Shown here piece after piece: positions 52,106 through 61,335 of a stretch of DNA of 64,000 nt. The stretch comes from Lachnospiraceae bacterium. Its GTDB lineage: Bacteria; Bacillota; Clostridia; Lachnospirales; Lachnospiraceae. The notes beneath the pieces are model-generated. The model did not search any database, was not told the origin of the DNA, and saw only the letters and a program-made list of their open reading frames with translations. The position numbers and the translations under genes were made by a program. Within the stretch, counting starts at the first letter, position 1. Every line of letters begins with the position of its first letter. The stretch is taken from contig JAAUZT010000018.1 of the NCBI GenBank assembly GCA_014804485.1, positions 1-64,000 of the forward strand, in the 5' to 3' direction.

Positions 52106-54872
52106 GTCCGATTTGCATCATTTCATTCAAAATCACCTTAACCTGATGGAAATCAAACATATCATATGCCTCTTTCAATTTCCTCATTCGTGCATTAACA
52201 TCTGCCCCGAAATTTCTGGAAGCCATTTCCGGCACAAGCTTGTCCGTCACCTTCAGATTCATTTTATCCAGTTCCGTCTTGAGGTTTTGCAATATCTGTG
52301 CAGTCAATTCTTCTGCTTCCTTCTCCTCGGTATTCTGCTCTGTCTCCGCCTCATTGAAGCTTCCGATACTGATCAGATATTCTTTCACCTCACCGAGTAT
52401 CTCTCTGAATTTTTCCAGACATGAGTCAAACTGCCTGTTGATCGTATCAGTATCACCCGCTTTACCCGCAAATTCCAGCTCTTTAAAAAGCGCGGACACT
52501 TCCATGGCGCCGATGGCGGCACTGGAGCTTTTGATTCCGTGCACGTCTGTGGTAAAAAGTTGGATATCTCCAACTTCCAGCAGATTCGGCAGAAGCTCCA
52601 GATATTTCAGACCTTCTGTATAATAGGTATTAAGAATTGCCGCGTACGCTTCCTGATTAAAACCGATATTTAAAAGACCTTTATCTTTGTTCAGCCCGCT
52701 CTCCGGTTTCTTTTCTCCGTTTTTTGATATAGACTTATTTTTACCTTGTCCATCCCTGTCGTCCTTTGCCTTGACATGCTCGATCAGCCTTTCCGGCAAA
52801 AACTCCAGCAGACATTTTTCAAGATATCTTCGCTTAACCGGCTTGGCAAGATATTCCTGAAATCCAAGTTCAAGCATCTCCTCCCTGACATTCGCACCAT
52901 TCTGCGCAGTCAGCGCAACAAAAGGCAGCTCCTTGTAATAGTGATCTTCCTTAGCCCGGATCTGTCTGAGTACTTCATCACCGCCCAGATCCGGCATAAC
53001 CATATCCATCAGTACCAGATCATACTTTTCGTTCTCCAATTTCCTAATGCCGTCCTGTCCACTGGTGGCTACTGCAATATCAATGCCATATTTGCTGAAT
53101 ATACCTGCCGCAACTTTCAGATTTACCGCATTATCATCCACGACGAGCACTCTGGCTTTCCTTGCCGTAAAGGTCTCCACCAGAGCACTCTTCTTATAAT
53201 CTTCCTTGTTCCATCTGTTATTCAATACCATAGAGACCGTAATACACGAAAACGGCCGATATATAAGCCGGCACTTACCATAATCGCCGTAAACCGCATC
53301 ATATCCCGAAGTCACATACGTATACTCCTGACACTGATACAGGGAAATAATATTGGACAAATTCTCATACACCGCATCCGGAACAAAAATAAAGTCGAAA
53401 TGTTTCTCCTGAATGGCATGAGCGAACGAGTAATAATTGCGGCTGTATACAGGTCTGACATCGAATGTCTCCATGATATCCTGCCATCTTGCAATGCTGA
53501 TATCATTATCCGCATAAATTAACACGCTTGGTTTCTTCTCATTCTCTAAACGAATCATAGGAGACGCATCGACGATCTCCTGCCGAAAAGTGAATGTGGT
53601 GGATAATCCGATCCCCTCAATACTTTCCACCTTGATATCGCCCTGCATCATGGCAAGCAGTTCCTTACAGATGGTAAACTTGAGGCCGACTCCTTTCAGA
53701 TTGCTGGATTGCCTGGAGTCATAAGTTTCATACATGCCGAAAAGCGACTGTATGTCTATCTGAGACAATCCTTTTCCGGTATCCGCGACCATACAATAAA
53801 AAGTTGCTACTCCCGTCTCTATATCCTTCTCACATCTGACCTCCAGAACAATTCTTCCGCTCGCCGTAAAATCAATGGAGATAAAGAGCAGATACAGAAA
53901 GATCTGACGGATCGTGACACTGTCACCCAGAAGCTCTTTCGGTATATTTCCGTCTATCTTCATATCCAGATATAATTTCTTTTTCTGCAATTCCTCCGAG
54001 ATTGTACGTATAATTCCCTTGATCAGTTTCTCAAAACTGTAAGTACTCTTGATCAGGTGCATATCTCCCGCATCGATTCTGGCATATGTAAGAACGTCGT
54101 CAATGATAGCCAGTAAATCATATGCCGCACTTCTGATCGTGTTGATACTACTCCGTGTCTCATCATCCTGTTCTCCCTTAAGCATAATCTCGGACAAGTT
54201 GATAATCGAATTCATAGGTGTTCTTATCTCGTAGGACATATTCTTCAGGAATTGTCTCTTGGCGGCGCCTGCCCGCTCTATCTTACGGCTGCTGCGCTTG
54301 ATCTTCCACTGCTGATGCAGATAAAATTTCTCTTGAATATAGATCAACATAATAATGAAAAGCGCGGTCCCTATAAAGCTGATCGCCAAATCCGAAAAGT
54401 GGAAGTTCTCACTAATATGATATACATCATTTCCCTTAGAAAAAAACACATCACTATACAGATAACAATACTCAAATATAAACAAAACCAGAACCGGCAG
54501 AAACATAAAACCGTCAAAAACAGAATAAATGATAATCATGCTCGCTACAAACCACATAATTGCTATACAATATGCACCACTGCTGATTTTCAGAATCATT
54601 GGAATTGCAATACCATCCAGTATAACCAGCGTAAGTATCGCGGTCAGATTATGTTTTCTATATCGCAAATTCCAAATCAAAAGAAGACCGCAACCCAAAA
54701 TGATCAAAAGAATGGGCTCCGCCATTCTGTCAAGATTACTGAACACTAATACAATCGGCAATATGATGGTGCTTTCCATAACAACCATAGCAAGAAACAA
54801 GTTTAGATTAAACTCCACAAGTCCCATGCTTGATATTTTTTCCCCGATGATCCGGTCTAATTTACAATCCAT
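52089..54872 (-). CDS. Degenerate hybrid histidine kinase with receiver and Hpt domains
   Basis: A 927-residue membrane protein. About six transmembrane segments (25-180) lead to a DHp-like helix whose H-box reads NMSYEIRTPMNS, with Tyr 214 where the phospho-accepting His belongs. In the ATPase domain the N-box Asn is lost (LLFISIDFTASG), while a D-box (DTGKGL) and a partial G2 (GVGLKF) remain. A decayed receiver-like region (about 445-575) is followed by an intact receiver (VLVVDDNAVNLKVAA; LMDMVMPD) and a C-terminal Hpt domain with the His in DVHGIKSSSAAIGA. It cannot self-phosphorylate in the normal way. The start at 54872 follows GGGAAG. It is the last gene of the cluster and a paralogue of the gene upstream. 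Confidence 0.85.
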   Translation of the reverse strand: MDCKLDRIIGEKISSMGLVEFNLNLFLAMVVMESTIILPIVLVFSNLDRMAEPILLIILGCGLLLIWNLRYRKHNLTAILTLVILDGIAIPMILKISSGAYCIAIMWFVASMIIIYSVFDGFMFLPVLVLFIFEYCYLYSDVFFSKGNDVYHISENFHFSDLAISFIGTALFIIMLIYIQEKFYLHQQWKIKRSSRKIERAGAAKRQFLKNMSYEIRTPMNSIINLSEIMLKGEQDDETRSSINTIRSAAYDLLAIIDDVLTYARIDAGDMHLIKSTYSFEKLIKGIIRTISEELQKKKLYLDMKIDGNIPKELLGDSVTIRQIFLYLLFISIDFTASGRIVLEVRCEKDIETGVATFYCMVADTGKGLSQIDIQSLFGMYETYDSRQSSNLKGVGLKFTICKELLAMMQGDIKVESIEGIGLSTTFTFRQEIVDASPMIRLENEKKPSVLIYADNDISIARWQDIMETFDVRPVYSRNYYSFAHAIQEKHFDFIFVPDAVYENLSNIISLYQCQEYTYVTSGYDAVYGDYGKCRLIYRPFSCITVSMVLNNRWNKEDYKKSALVETFTARKARVLVVDDNAVNLKVAAGIFSKYGIDIAVATSGQDGIRKLENEKYDLVLMDMVMPDLGGDEVLRQIRAKEDHYYKELPFVALTAQNGANVREEMLELGFQEYLAKPVKRRYLEKCLLEFLPERLIEHVKAKDDRDGQGKNKSISKNGEKKPESGLNKDKGLLNIGFNQEAYAAILNTYYTEGLKYLELLPNLLEVGDIQLFTTDVHGIKSSSAAIGAMEVSALFKELEFAGKAGDTDTINRQFDSCLEKFREILGEVKEYLISIGSFNEAETEQNTEEKEAEELTAQILQNLKTELDKMNLKVTDKLVPEMASRNFGADVNARMRKLKEAYDMFDFHQVKVILNEMMQIGRTDES

Positions 54873-54900
54873 ATTCTTCCCGTCCCAAAATTTTGTCGAT

Positions 54901-57006
54901 CTACTGTGCTTTTTCCGCTTTATCATTTGTATAGATAATCTTCTCCTCCGGCAGGTACGACCGTAGAACCTTTTCGAATTTATCCCGCTCAATCGGCTTA
55001 GAAATATACTCATCAAATCCTGCTTCCAGAAACATTTCTCTGGCTCCGCTGACCGCATTGGCTGTAAGGGCGACAATAGGTATCTGATCCAATCGAGGCT
55101 CCTTCAGCGCCCTGATATTTTTCAATGTATCAATCCCATCCATCTCCGGCATCATATAATCTAAGAAGATGAAATCCACCGGTTCCTGCTGCAACATCTT
55201 CAGACATTCCCTTCCGCTTACCGCTACCGACACCTGTGCCTGATAACGGTTTAAAAGACTTGTGGCCACTTCCAGATTGACAATATTGTCATCCACTACC
55301 ATAACATGAGCATCCGGGCAGATAAATCCGCCTCTGTATCCGATATGACGTATTGTACTGTTCTGTCTGCCGGTAAGAAGCGCATCCAGACTCAGACAAT
55401 TAACCGGCCTGTCAAATGTTGCCCTGATCAGGGCATCCTCGTAAGCCAATACAGTAGAACCGATCAGAATAAGCGACTGTGGGGTAAGTAAACCGGCAAG
55501 TCTACCCTTGATACTTCCATATCTTTCCACGGCGATCATGATATGTGTATAGCTTTGTTCCACACACTCTCTTAAGAAACTCTCATCGTCAGCTGCCCGA
55601 CAAAAATCAACTTCTATAGCACTCAGCGCTCCGGCAAGCATATTCCCCTGCTGTGCCGTATTCTCATAGAACAGAACACATGGATTCCCCGCCAAGGGTC
55701 TCTCCACAAGAGGCGTCTTCATCCGGTATTCCTGCCTGATATCAAAATAATACGTTCTCTTTGTCGGTTCTTCGTCCATGTTCAGCTCGCCACTCATGAG
55801 CTCTATGAGACGATTCGGAAGTGGCATAATCTCCTCATCGCAGTCCGGATTCTGCGTCTGTTCACGGTACAGCCAATCTCTGTAAGAATATTGAAATGAT
55901 CCTTCCGCACATACCTCAACTTGCAGACGAATCTCCTGCTCTGTGGCATCTTCCTTTCGGATATTCAAATACACTTCTCCGCTGTCTATCGACTTCATGA
56001 TGCCGAGCCCGATGCTTAACAGTATCTGTCGAACGATCGTTATATCTCCACATAGCTGGGCCGGAATGTCCGGATCAATATTCACATAGAATTCTATCTT
56101 ACGATCCGCAAACCGCACGGAAATCACATTGATTAATTCGTCACAAATATCCCCTATATAATAAGGTCTGTCCGCAACGGCCAGATCGCTGTCATCCATC
56201 TTTGAGAAATCCATCAGTTCATTAGTAATTGATAAAAGAGCCTTGCTTGAGTTGGCCATATGAAAAGCATTCGCTTTCACTCCGTCCTCCACATCCAGAT
56301 CAAGCAACAGCTCCGTGATTCCTAATATGGCATTGAGGGGTGTTCTGATCTCATGGGATACATTAACTAAGAACATGTTTTTCGCATAGCTCAACTGTTC
56401 CGCCTGCTGTTCCATCTTGGTGCTTCTGTCAACCTCTCTGCGCAGCAATCTGTTACGGTAAGAAATGAGCACGCCGCACACCGTGCCTGTCAGAAACAGC
56501 GCCGCAATGATCCTGAGCAGCAGAACCATTCTGTAAGGCGCATGCTCGCTCCATATTATTTCAGATTCTGATACCGTCCGAATCATATGATTGATACAAC
56601 CCAGATCGATGACCGTATTGATCACAATGAAAACCGCTGCACATCTTTTTTTCAAAAGAATCGCCGTGAAGGTAATGCCCGTAAGAAAATAAACCGGAAA
56701 ATCATAGACTGCGTACGGCACATAGAGCGATGCCATAGGCACAATGATAAAGTGCATCGCACAAAGATATCCCATGGAGATCTGCCTGATCCGACTTATT
56801 CTGCTCTCCATATAAATTGCTGCAACAGTAATGGCAATGCCTACCGTCATCAGAAGCGGTACGCGAATATCCAGCCGAAGGAGCAATGTAAAAAAAACTA
56901 TCGCCGAACACTCCACCAGGCTCAACAACATAGCCACATGAAATAGCAGCTCCTCCGCCGGCAATTCTATATCAATATATTTCTCCAACCGTTGCTTTGC
57001 TGTCAT
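54901..57006 (-). CDS. Hybrid histidine kinase with intact H-box but decayed ATPase domain
   Basis: A 701-residue membrane protein. About five or six hydrophobic segments (20-185) precede a normal H-box, NVSHEIRTPLNAILG, with His at about 218. The region that should bind ATP has no N-box Asn (LLSIGLGIMKSIDSG) and no DxGxG box (VEVCAEGSFQYS), so catalysis is unlikely. A decayed receiver-like segment follows (about 425-545), then an intact receiver (VMVVDDNIVNLEVA; FLDYMMPEMDG). It lacks the Hpt found in its paralogue. AAAGGGG precedes the start, 21 bases after the HD-GYP gene. It may be phosphorylated by a partner. Confidence 0.85.
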   Translation of the reverse strand: MTAKQRLEKYIDIELPAEELLFHVAMLLSLVECSAIVFFTLLLRLDIRVPLLMTVGIAITVAAIYMESRISRIRQISMGYLCAMHFIIVPMASLYVPYAVYDFPVYFLTGITFTAILLKKRCAAVFIVINTVIDLGCINHMIRTVSESEIIWSEHAPYRMVLLLRIIAALFLTGTVCGVLISYRNRLLRREVDRSTKMEQQAEQLSYAKNMFLVNVSHEIRTPLNAILGITELLLDLDVEDGVKANAFHMANSSKALLSITNELMDFSKMDDSDLAVADRPYYIGDICDELINVISVRFADRKIEFYVNIDPDIPAQLCGDITIVRQILLSIGLGIMKSIDSGEVYLNIRKEDATEQEIRLQVEVCAEGSFQYSYRDWLYREQTQNPDCDEEIMPLPNRLIELMSGELNMDEEPTKRTYYFDIRQEYRMKTPLVERPLAGNPCVLFYENTAQQGNMLAGALSAIEVDFCRAADDESFLRECVEQSYTHIMIAVERYGSIKGRLAGLLTPQSLILIGSTVLAYEDALIRATFDRPVNCLSLDALLTGRQNSTIRHIGYRGGFICPDAHVMVVDDNIVNLEVATSLLNRYQAQVSVAVSGRECLKMLQQEPVDFIFLDYMMPEMDGIDTLKNIRALKEPRLDQIPIVALTANAVSGAREMFLEAGFDEYISKPIERDKFEKVLRSYLPEEKIIYTNDKAEKAQ

Positions 57007-57027
57007 ACCGAACCCCTTTTGTTCAGT

Positions 57028-58092
57028 TTATCCTGCCACACTTTTAATCTCACTCTCCACGGAGAGAAAGAGATCCACAAGTGCAGGATCCAAACACGTA
57101 AATTTCATGAACTTAATCTTCATAATCGCCTCCTGATGGCTGAGCACTTTGCTCCCGGGCGCGATATTACGCAGGTTATCATATGTATTCACGATCGCAA
57201 GCGCCCTCGCTTCAATCGGAATATTCTCTCCATCCAGCCTGTCCGGATAGCCTTTGCCATCCCATCTTTCATGGTGGCTGCGGCACATATTAAAGGCATA
57301 ATTCATAAAATTATTCTCTCCTGCACTAAGCTGTGTAACCTTAGAGAGCATATCCGCTCCCAATGTCGTATGCGTCTTAACTGCCTCGCGTTCAAATTCG
57401 CTCCCGTTGCCGTTTCTCGTGTTATTCAAATACTGATCGGCGATACACAGTTTACCCATATCATGGATCTGCGCTGCCACGCATATGGTTGTGCCGTCAT
57501 CCGCAGTCAATCCATATTTACCGCTGCGCACCATAGCACTGACCAGTATATCCATATATCTCTCCACCCGTCTTGCATGGTCACCGCCGAAACCATCTCT
57601 CTTTGACAAAAGATCCACAAACATTGCAACAATAGAATACTGCAGTTCCAGATTCTTTTTATTCTTTTCCTGCACAAGGTTATTCAGAGATTTATTCATC
57701 TCCGCCAGCTTCCGCTGTTGTGTGAGAAGCTGAATCTGGATATCCACACGCTTCTTTAAAAGATTCGCTGTATAAGGCTTCCTGATATAATCCATGGCTC
57801 CCAGATTATAGCTTTCCAGCTCGGTAGTATCATCGTCCTGTGCCGTCAGAAAGATAATCGGAATATTCACCAGTTTCGGAACATTCTTCATTTCCGAAAT
57901 AACCTGAAAACCATTTACATTAGGCATGTCAACGTCCAAAAGTACGAGATCCGGAAGTTCCGGCATATCGTTTAGACACTCCAGCGCAGATATCCCCGAA
58001 GACACCGGAATCACTTCATACTCCTCCTCCAATGTTTTCCTTGCCATAATCAGATTGGCCATATTATCATCTACAATCATTACACGATACAT
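57028..58092 (-). CDS. Response regulator with HD-GYP c-di-GMP phosphodiesterase domain
   Basis: A 354-residue soluble protein. The N-terminal receiver (about 1-120) has MIVDDNMANL, the phospho-acceptor Asp in LVLLDVDMPNVNG and the Lys in IRKPY. A coiled linker (about 125-155) leads to an HD-GYP domain with DHARRVERY, IHDMGKL and HHERWDGKGYPDRL, the full set for this family. It should break down c-di-GMP when phosphorylated or released. GAGGTG precedes the start. The gene lies 37 bases after the VWA gene and 21 bases before the first hybrid kinase, so it is the likely output of the two kinases. Confidence 0.88.
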   Translation of the reverse strand: MYRVMIVDDNMANLIMARKTLEEEYEVIPVSSGISALECLNDMPELPDLVLLDVDMPNVNGFQVISEMKNVPKLVNIPIIFLTAQDDDTTELESYNLGAMDYIRKPYTANLLKKRVDIQIQLLTQQRKLAEMNKSLNNLVQEKNKKNLELQYSIVAMFVDLLSKRDGFGGDHARRVERYMDILVSAMVRSGKYGLTADDGTTICVAAQIHDMGKLCIADQYLNNTRNGNGSEFEREAVKTHTTLGADMLSKVTQLSAGENNFMNYAFNMCRSHHERWDGKGYPDRLDGENIPIEARALAIVNTYDNLRNIAPGSKVLSHQEAIMKIKFMKFTCLDPALVDLFLSVESEIKSVAG

Positions 58093-58129
58093 CTCTTCAC
58101 CTCTTCTTATTATATTTTGACAATCTATG

Positions 58130-59326
58130 TCAGCGGTTTGTCATTAGTTTGACCATTGCCTGATTCAGTCCGTCCACCGTCAGTTTATACATCGGAAACA
58201 GTCCCTTGATCGCTGTCTCCGCTTCCCGCCACGGCGCATGACCCGGTGCCATTTTCGGATTGAGCCATACAATTTTCTTGTAATGCCTTTTCATTAACAT
58301 CAGCCACTCCATGCCGGACAAACCGCCGTTAGGTCCTCTGTAATTACCCGTCGTAGAATACAATTCCTCCGGTGCCATCGCCGCGTCCCCCACGATAATG
58401 ACCTTGTAATCACTGTCCAGATTACGAAACATCCACTCTGTCTCAATCCAATCTCCATTCTCACACTCCGGCGTATTGTACAGATTGGAGTAAATGCAGT
58501 TATGGAAAAAATAAGTCTTGACATCCTTATAGTGATTGGATTTATACACGGAATGAAACAACTCATTCAAGAGTGTCGTATACGGAATCATGGTTCCGCC
58601 GGAATCCATAAGGAGCAGCAGTTTCACTGCATTCTTGCGCGGTTTCTCCATCACGATCTGCAGACAGCCGCCATTATTGCAGGTGGCATCCACCGTACCG
58701 TTTATATCAAGCTCTGTCTTCGGAATATCTAGTTTTGCAGAAAACTGCCGCAGTTTCCTGAGTGCCATCTGAAACTGTCTGTTATCCAGGACCTTGTCAT
58801 TACGGAAATCTCTGTATTTCCTCGCACCGACCACTTGAAATGCGGATTGATAGCCCGTCGTACCTCCTACTCTGATACCGCCCATGTTTCCGCCCATGTT
58901 TCCAAAGGCCGTTTTACCCATAGTGCCGATCCAGTAGCTGCCCCCATTGTGCTCCTCGTTCTGATCCCGCAGTCTGTCCTTAAATTTATTCTCGATGTCT
59001 TCCTGATCCATCGTGACTACTTCCTGATTCATCTCGTGGCGCATCTCCTCGAAGACTTCCTGCATCTCCGGTTTGTCCAGCCAGCGCATCATATTCTTGC
59101 TTATTTCGTTTTCCGACTGGATTCCTTTAAATACTTCATCAAAAGCCATGTCAAATTTATCGTACTCCGTCTCTGACTTGACCAGTATCATCCGCGATAC
59201 ATAATAAAATTCCGTCAGGCTGCTGTTACACAATCCCTGTTGAAGCGCATCCTGCAGAGTAAGCCATTCGCTTAAAGAAACTTCCAGCCCTTTATCCTTC
59301 AAAGTATAGAAAAACTTACTGAACAT
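58130..59326 (-). CDS. VWA-domain protein, MoxR-partner (CoxE-like) type
   Basis: A 398-residue cytoplasmic protein. The helical N-terminal half (about 1-150) is followed by a glycine-rich strip (MGGNMGGIRVGGTT) and a von Willebrand A domain with the metal-site loop LLMDSGGTM and a late VIIVGDAAMAPEEL. Such proteins work with MoxR ATPases as chaperones that insert cofactors or remodel complexes; the client is unknown. The start at 59326 is preceded by GGGGG; an upstream ATG at 59359 is possible. It is encoded 63 bases after the MoxR gene. Confidence 0.8.
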   Translation of the reverse strand: MFSKFFYTLKDKGLEVSLSEWLTLQDALQQGLCNSSLTEFYYVSRMILVKSETEYDKFDMAFDEVFKGIQSENEISKNMMRWLDKPEMQEVFEEMRHEMNQEVVTMDQEDIENKFKDRLRDQNEEHNGGSYWIGTMGKTAFGNMGGNMGGIRVGGTTGYQSAFQVVGARKYRDFRNDKVLDNRQFQMALRKLRQFSAKLDIPKTELDINGTVDATCNNGGCLQIVMEKPRKNAVKLLLLMDSGGTMIPYTTLLNELFHSVYKSNHYKDVKTYFFHNCIYSNLYNTPECENGDWIETEWMFRNLDSDYKVIIVGDAAMAPEELYSTTGNYRGPNGGLSGMEWLMLMKRHYKKIVWLNPKMAPGHAPWREAETAIKGLFPMYKLTVDGLNQAMVKLMTNR

Positions 59327-59389
59327 AGAACCCCCATAACCCATACAGTCCATAGTCACCTACGCTCTGCATGCATCGTTTCTGCCACA

Positions 59390-60211
59390 TCAGAAATCTG
59401 TTTTGTTCTTAACTGTCTCTAAATCTTCGTCCTTCTTGACCACTACGCCGATAAAAGGAAGCTCCTGCCGAAGTCTGTCTGTAGGTATCCCACCGATCTG
59501 CAGTGCATTGATCCAGTCGATCAGTTCCGAAGTGCTGGGCTTCTTGCGAATGTCCTTCATGGAACGGATCCAATAGAAAACCTCCATTGCATCGTGTAAC
59601 AGCTTATCCTCCACATCGGGATAATGTGTCCTGACGATCTCTTCCATCAACGTCTGATCAGGAAAATCAATATAGTGGAAAATACATCTTCTAAGGAAAG
59701 CATCCGGCAGTTCTTTCTCCGCATTTGACGTAATGATGACGATCGGTCTGTGCTTTGCCTTAACTGTCCGCTTCGTCTCATGAATATAGAATTCCATCTG
59801 ATCCAACTCCCACAACAGGTCATTGGGAAATTCCAGATCCGCCTTATCGATCTCGTCAATCAGAAGAATCACCTGCTCGTCCGAATCAAAAGCCTCCCCA
59901 AGTTTACCCAGTTTGATATAGTGGGCGATATCATCAACCCCCTCTTCCCCGAACTGTCCGTCGTACAACCGTTGGATCGTATCATACATATATAAGCCGT
60001 CCTGTGCCTTAGTGGTGGACTTGATATTCCATATAATCAGCTTCTTCCCAAGAGAATCCGCCACCGCCTGCGCCAGCATAGTCTTGCCCGTCCCGGGCTC
60101 TCCCTTTACAAGCAGCGGTTTCTGGAGTGCAATCGCCACATTGACGCTTGCCAGTAATTGCTGCGATGCCACATAATCCGTGGTACTGTTAAAATTATTC
60201 TGCACACTCAT
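59390..60211 (-). CDS. MoxR-type AAA ATPase
   Basis: A 273-residue AAA+ ATPase. Walker A is GEPGTGKTML (about 37-46), Walker B VILLIDEIDKAD, sensor 1 VIITSNAEKELPD, and the arginine finger region AFLRRCIFHYIDFP. It pairs with the VWA protein downstream, the usual two-gene module. AAAGGA precedes the start. As first gene it probably drives the whole five-gene row ending at 52089, so it may service a signalling complex at the membrane; this link is inference from order and spacing. Confidence 0.88.
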   Translation of the reverse strand: MSVQNNFNSTTDYVASQQLLASVNVAIALQKPLLVKGEPGTGKTMLAQAVADSLGKKLIIWNIKSTTKAQDGLYMYDTIQRLYDGQFGEEGVDDIAHYIKLGKLGEAFDSDEQVILLIDEIDKADLEFPNDLLWELDQMEFYIHETKRTVKAKHRPIVIITSNAEKELPDAFLRRCIFHYIDFPDQTLMEEIVRTHYPDVEDKLLHDAMEVFYWIRSMKDIRKKPSTSELIDWINALQIGGIPTDRLRQELPFIGVVVKKDEDLETVKNKTDF

Positions 60212-60261
60212 ATTTCTGGTCCTTTCCGCCGGATGATTTGTATTTTATCCGTTAACATTTC

Positions 60262-60290
60262 TTGCTTATCATATAAATTTATGTTACGAT
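60262..60290 (+). promoter_or_regulatory. Promoter of metF
   Basis: -35 TTGCTT (60262-60267), 17-base spacer, -10 TACGAT (60285-60290). It occupies the same DNA as the opposite-strand promoter at 60268-60297. Confidence 0.55.
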
Positions 60291-60297
60291 ATTTCAA
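60268..60297 (-). promoter_or_regulatory. Promoter of the MoxR-VWA-signalling cluster
   Basis: Minus strand: -35 TTGAAA (60297-60292), 18-base spacer, -10 TATGAT (60273-60268), about 55 bases before the MoxR start. Confidence 0.55.
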
Positions 60298-60345
60298 GTG
60301 TAAAAGCAAGAATTTATTAGGTATCCGAAAGAAAGGAAAATACAT

Positions 60346-61203
60346 ATGACACAGAATAATTCTACTCTTAAGAAATCGCAGCTGTCTTTCGAAATATTTC
60401 CCCCGAAGAAAGACGAAGAATTCGAGAACGTATATCAGATTCTGAGAGATCTTGGTAAGCTGAACCCGGATTTCATAAGCTGTACCTACGGAGCCGGCGG
60501 TTCCAGAGCCGGTAAGACAATAGAGATCACATCTTTTATTCAAAAAGAGCTTCATATAGACGCTATTGCACACATTACCTGTGTAGGATTTACCAAAGAG
60601 GATCTGGAACAAAACTGTGCTGCTCTGAAAACGGCGGATGTCAGCCATGTTCTGGCTCTTCGCGGGGACAGACCGCAGACCATGACCGATGAACAGTTTA
60701 ATAACCGGGAATTTTATTATGCCGTCGATCTCATACGTTATCTGAAAGAGCATACCACTCTGGACATATTGGGAGCATGCTATCCGGAAAAGCATTTCGA
60801 GTCCCCCAGCTTTGAGGAAGATTTACGACATTTGAAGGAAAAGGTTGACACCGGTGTCAGTTCTTTGATCTCGCAAATGTTTTTTGACAATCAGTACTTC
60901 TATCGTTTTCTGGATAAAGCCCGTGCGCTGGATATAAACGTACCGATTCATGCGGGTATTATGCCGATCACTACAGCGAAGCAGCTCGGCACCACAGTAT
61001 CCCTATCCGGCTCATCGGTTCCAAAGGAATTGGCAGATATCATTGCCACATACGGTGACGACAAGGAAGACATGCGCAAAGCCGGTATAGATTATGCGGT
61101 GCGCCAGATCCGTGACCTGCAGGAACACGGGGTAGACGGAATTCATATTTACTCCATGAACAAAGTAAAAACCACTACGGAAATCTGTAGTATGATCGGG
61201 TAA
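60346..61203 (+). CDS. metF: Methylenetetrahydrofolate reductase
   Basis: A 285-residue flavoenzyme that makes 5-methyltetrahydrofolate for methionine synthesis. SFEIFPPKKDEEFENV opens the barrel, with CTYGAGGSRAGKT, HVLALRGDRPQ, the FDNQYFYRFLDKA region and GIHIYSMNK at the end. AAAGGA precedes the ATG. It stands alone on the plus strand. The leader is under 50 bases, so there is no SAM riboswitch. Repeat B begins exactly at the stop codon. Confidence 0.93.
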   Translation: MTQNNSTLKKSQLSFEIFPPKKDEEFENVYQILRDLGKLNPDFISCTYGAGGSRAGKTIEITSFIQKELHIDAIAHITCVGFTKEDLEQNCAALKTADVSHVLALRGDRPQTMTDEQFNNREFYYAVDLIRYLKEHTTLDILGACYPEKHFESPSFEEDLRHLKEKVDTGVSSLISQMFFDNQYFYRFLDKARALDINVPIHAGIMPITTAKQLGTTVSLSGSSVPKELADIIATYGDDKEDMRKAGIDYAVRQIRDLQEHGVDGIHIYSMNKVKTTTEICSMIG

Positions 61204-61290
61204 AAAATTGAGCTTTGCGGGGTTGCGAGATATTGCTTATGAGATGCTACGCATCTCCGCAAACTCATGCATGAACGCAGATTTTTCCTA
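61202..61290. repeat. Dispersed hairpin repeat B, copy 2
   Basis: Begins AAAAAATTGAGCTT at the metF stop codon and ends TTTTCCTA. Compared with copy 1 (42850-42917) it carries an extra segment that holds GAGATGC/GCATCTC around TAC. It is followed directly by a terminator, and copy 1 likewise sits beside one. Confidence 0.6.
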
Positions 61291-61291
61291 A

Positions 61292-61330
61292 AAAAACAGA
61301 AGATACGGCACTTTGCCTTCTTCTGTTTTT
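61292..61330. terminator. Bidirectional terminator between metF and gpsA
   Basis: AAAAACAGAAG (61292-61302) pairs with CTTCTGTTTTT (61320-61330), with GGC/GCC in the loop. T and A runs on both sides suit both convergent genes. Confidence 0.8.
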
Positions 61331-61335
61331 CATTA

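Noticed and set aside
52089-54872. Frameshift or assembly error as cause of the odd kinase
   Set aside because: The frame is continuous through six membrane segments, DHp, ATPase, receiver and Hpt, with substitutions at single key residues only.
60212-60345. SAM riboswitch or T-box before metF
   Set aside because: The leader after the predicted promoter is under 50 bases and has none of the conserved stems.
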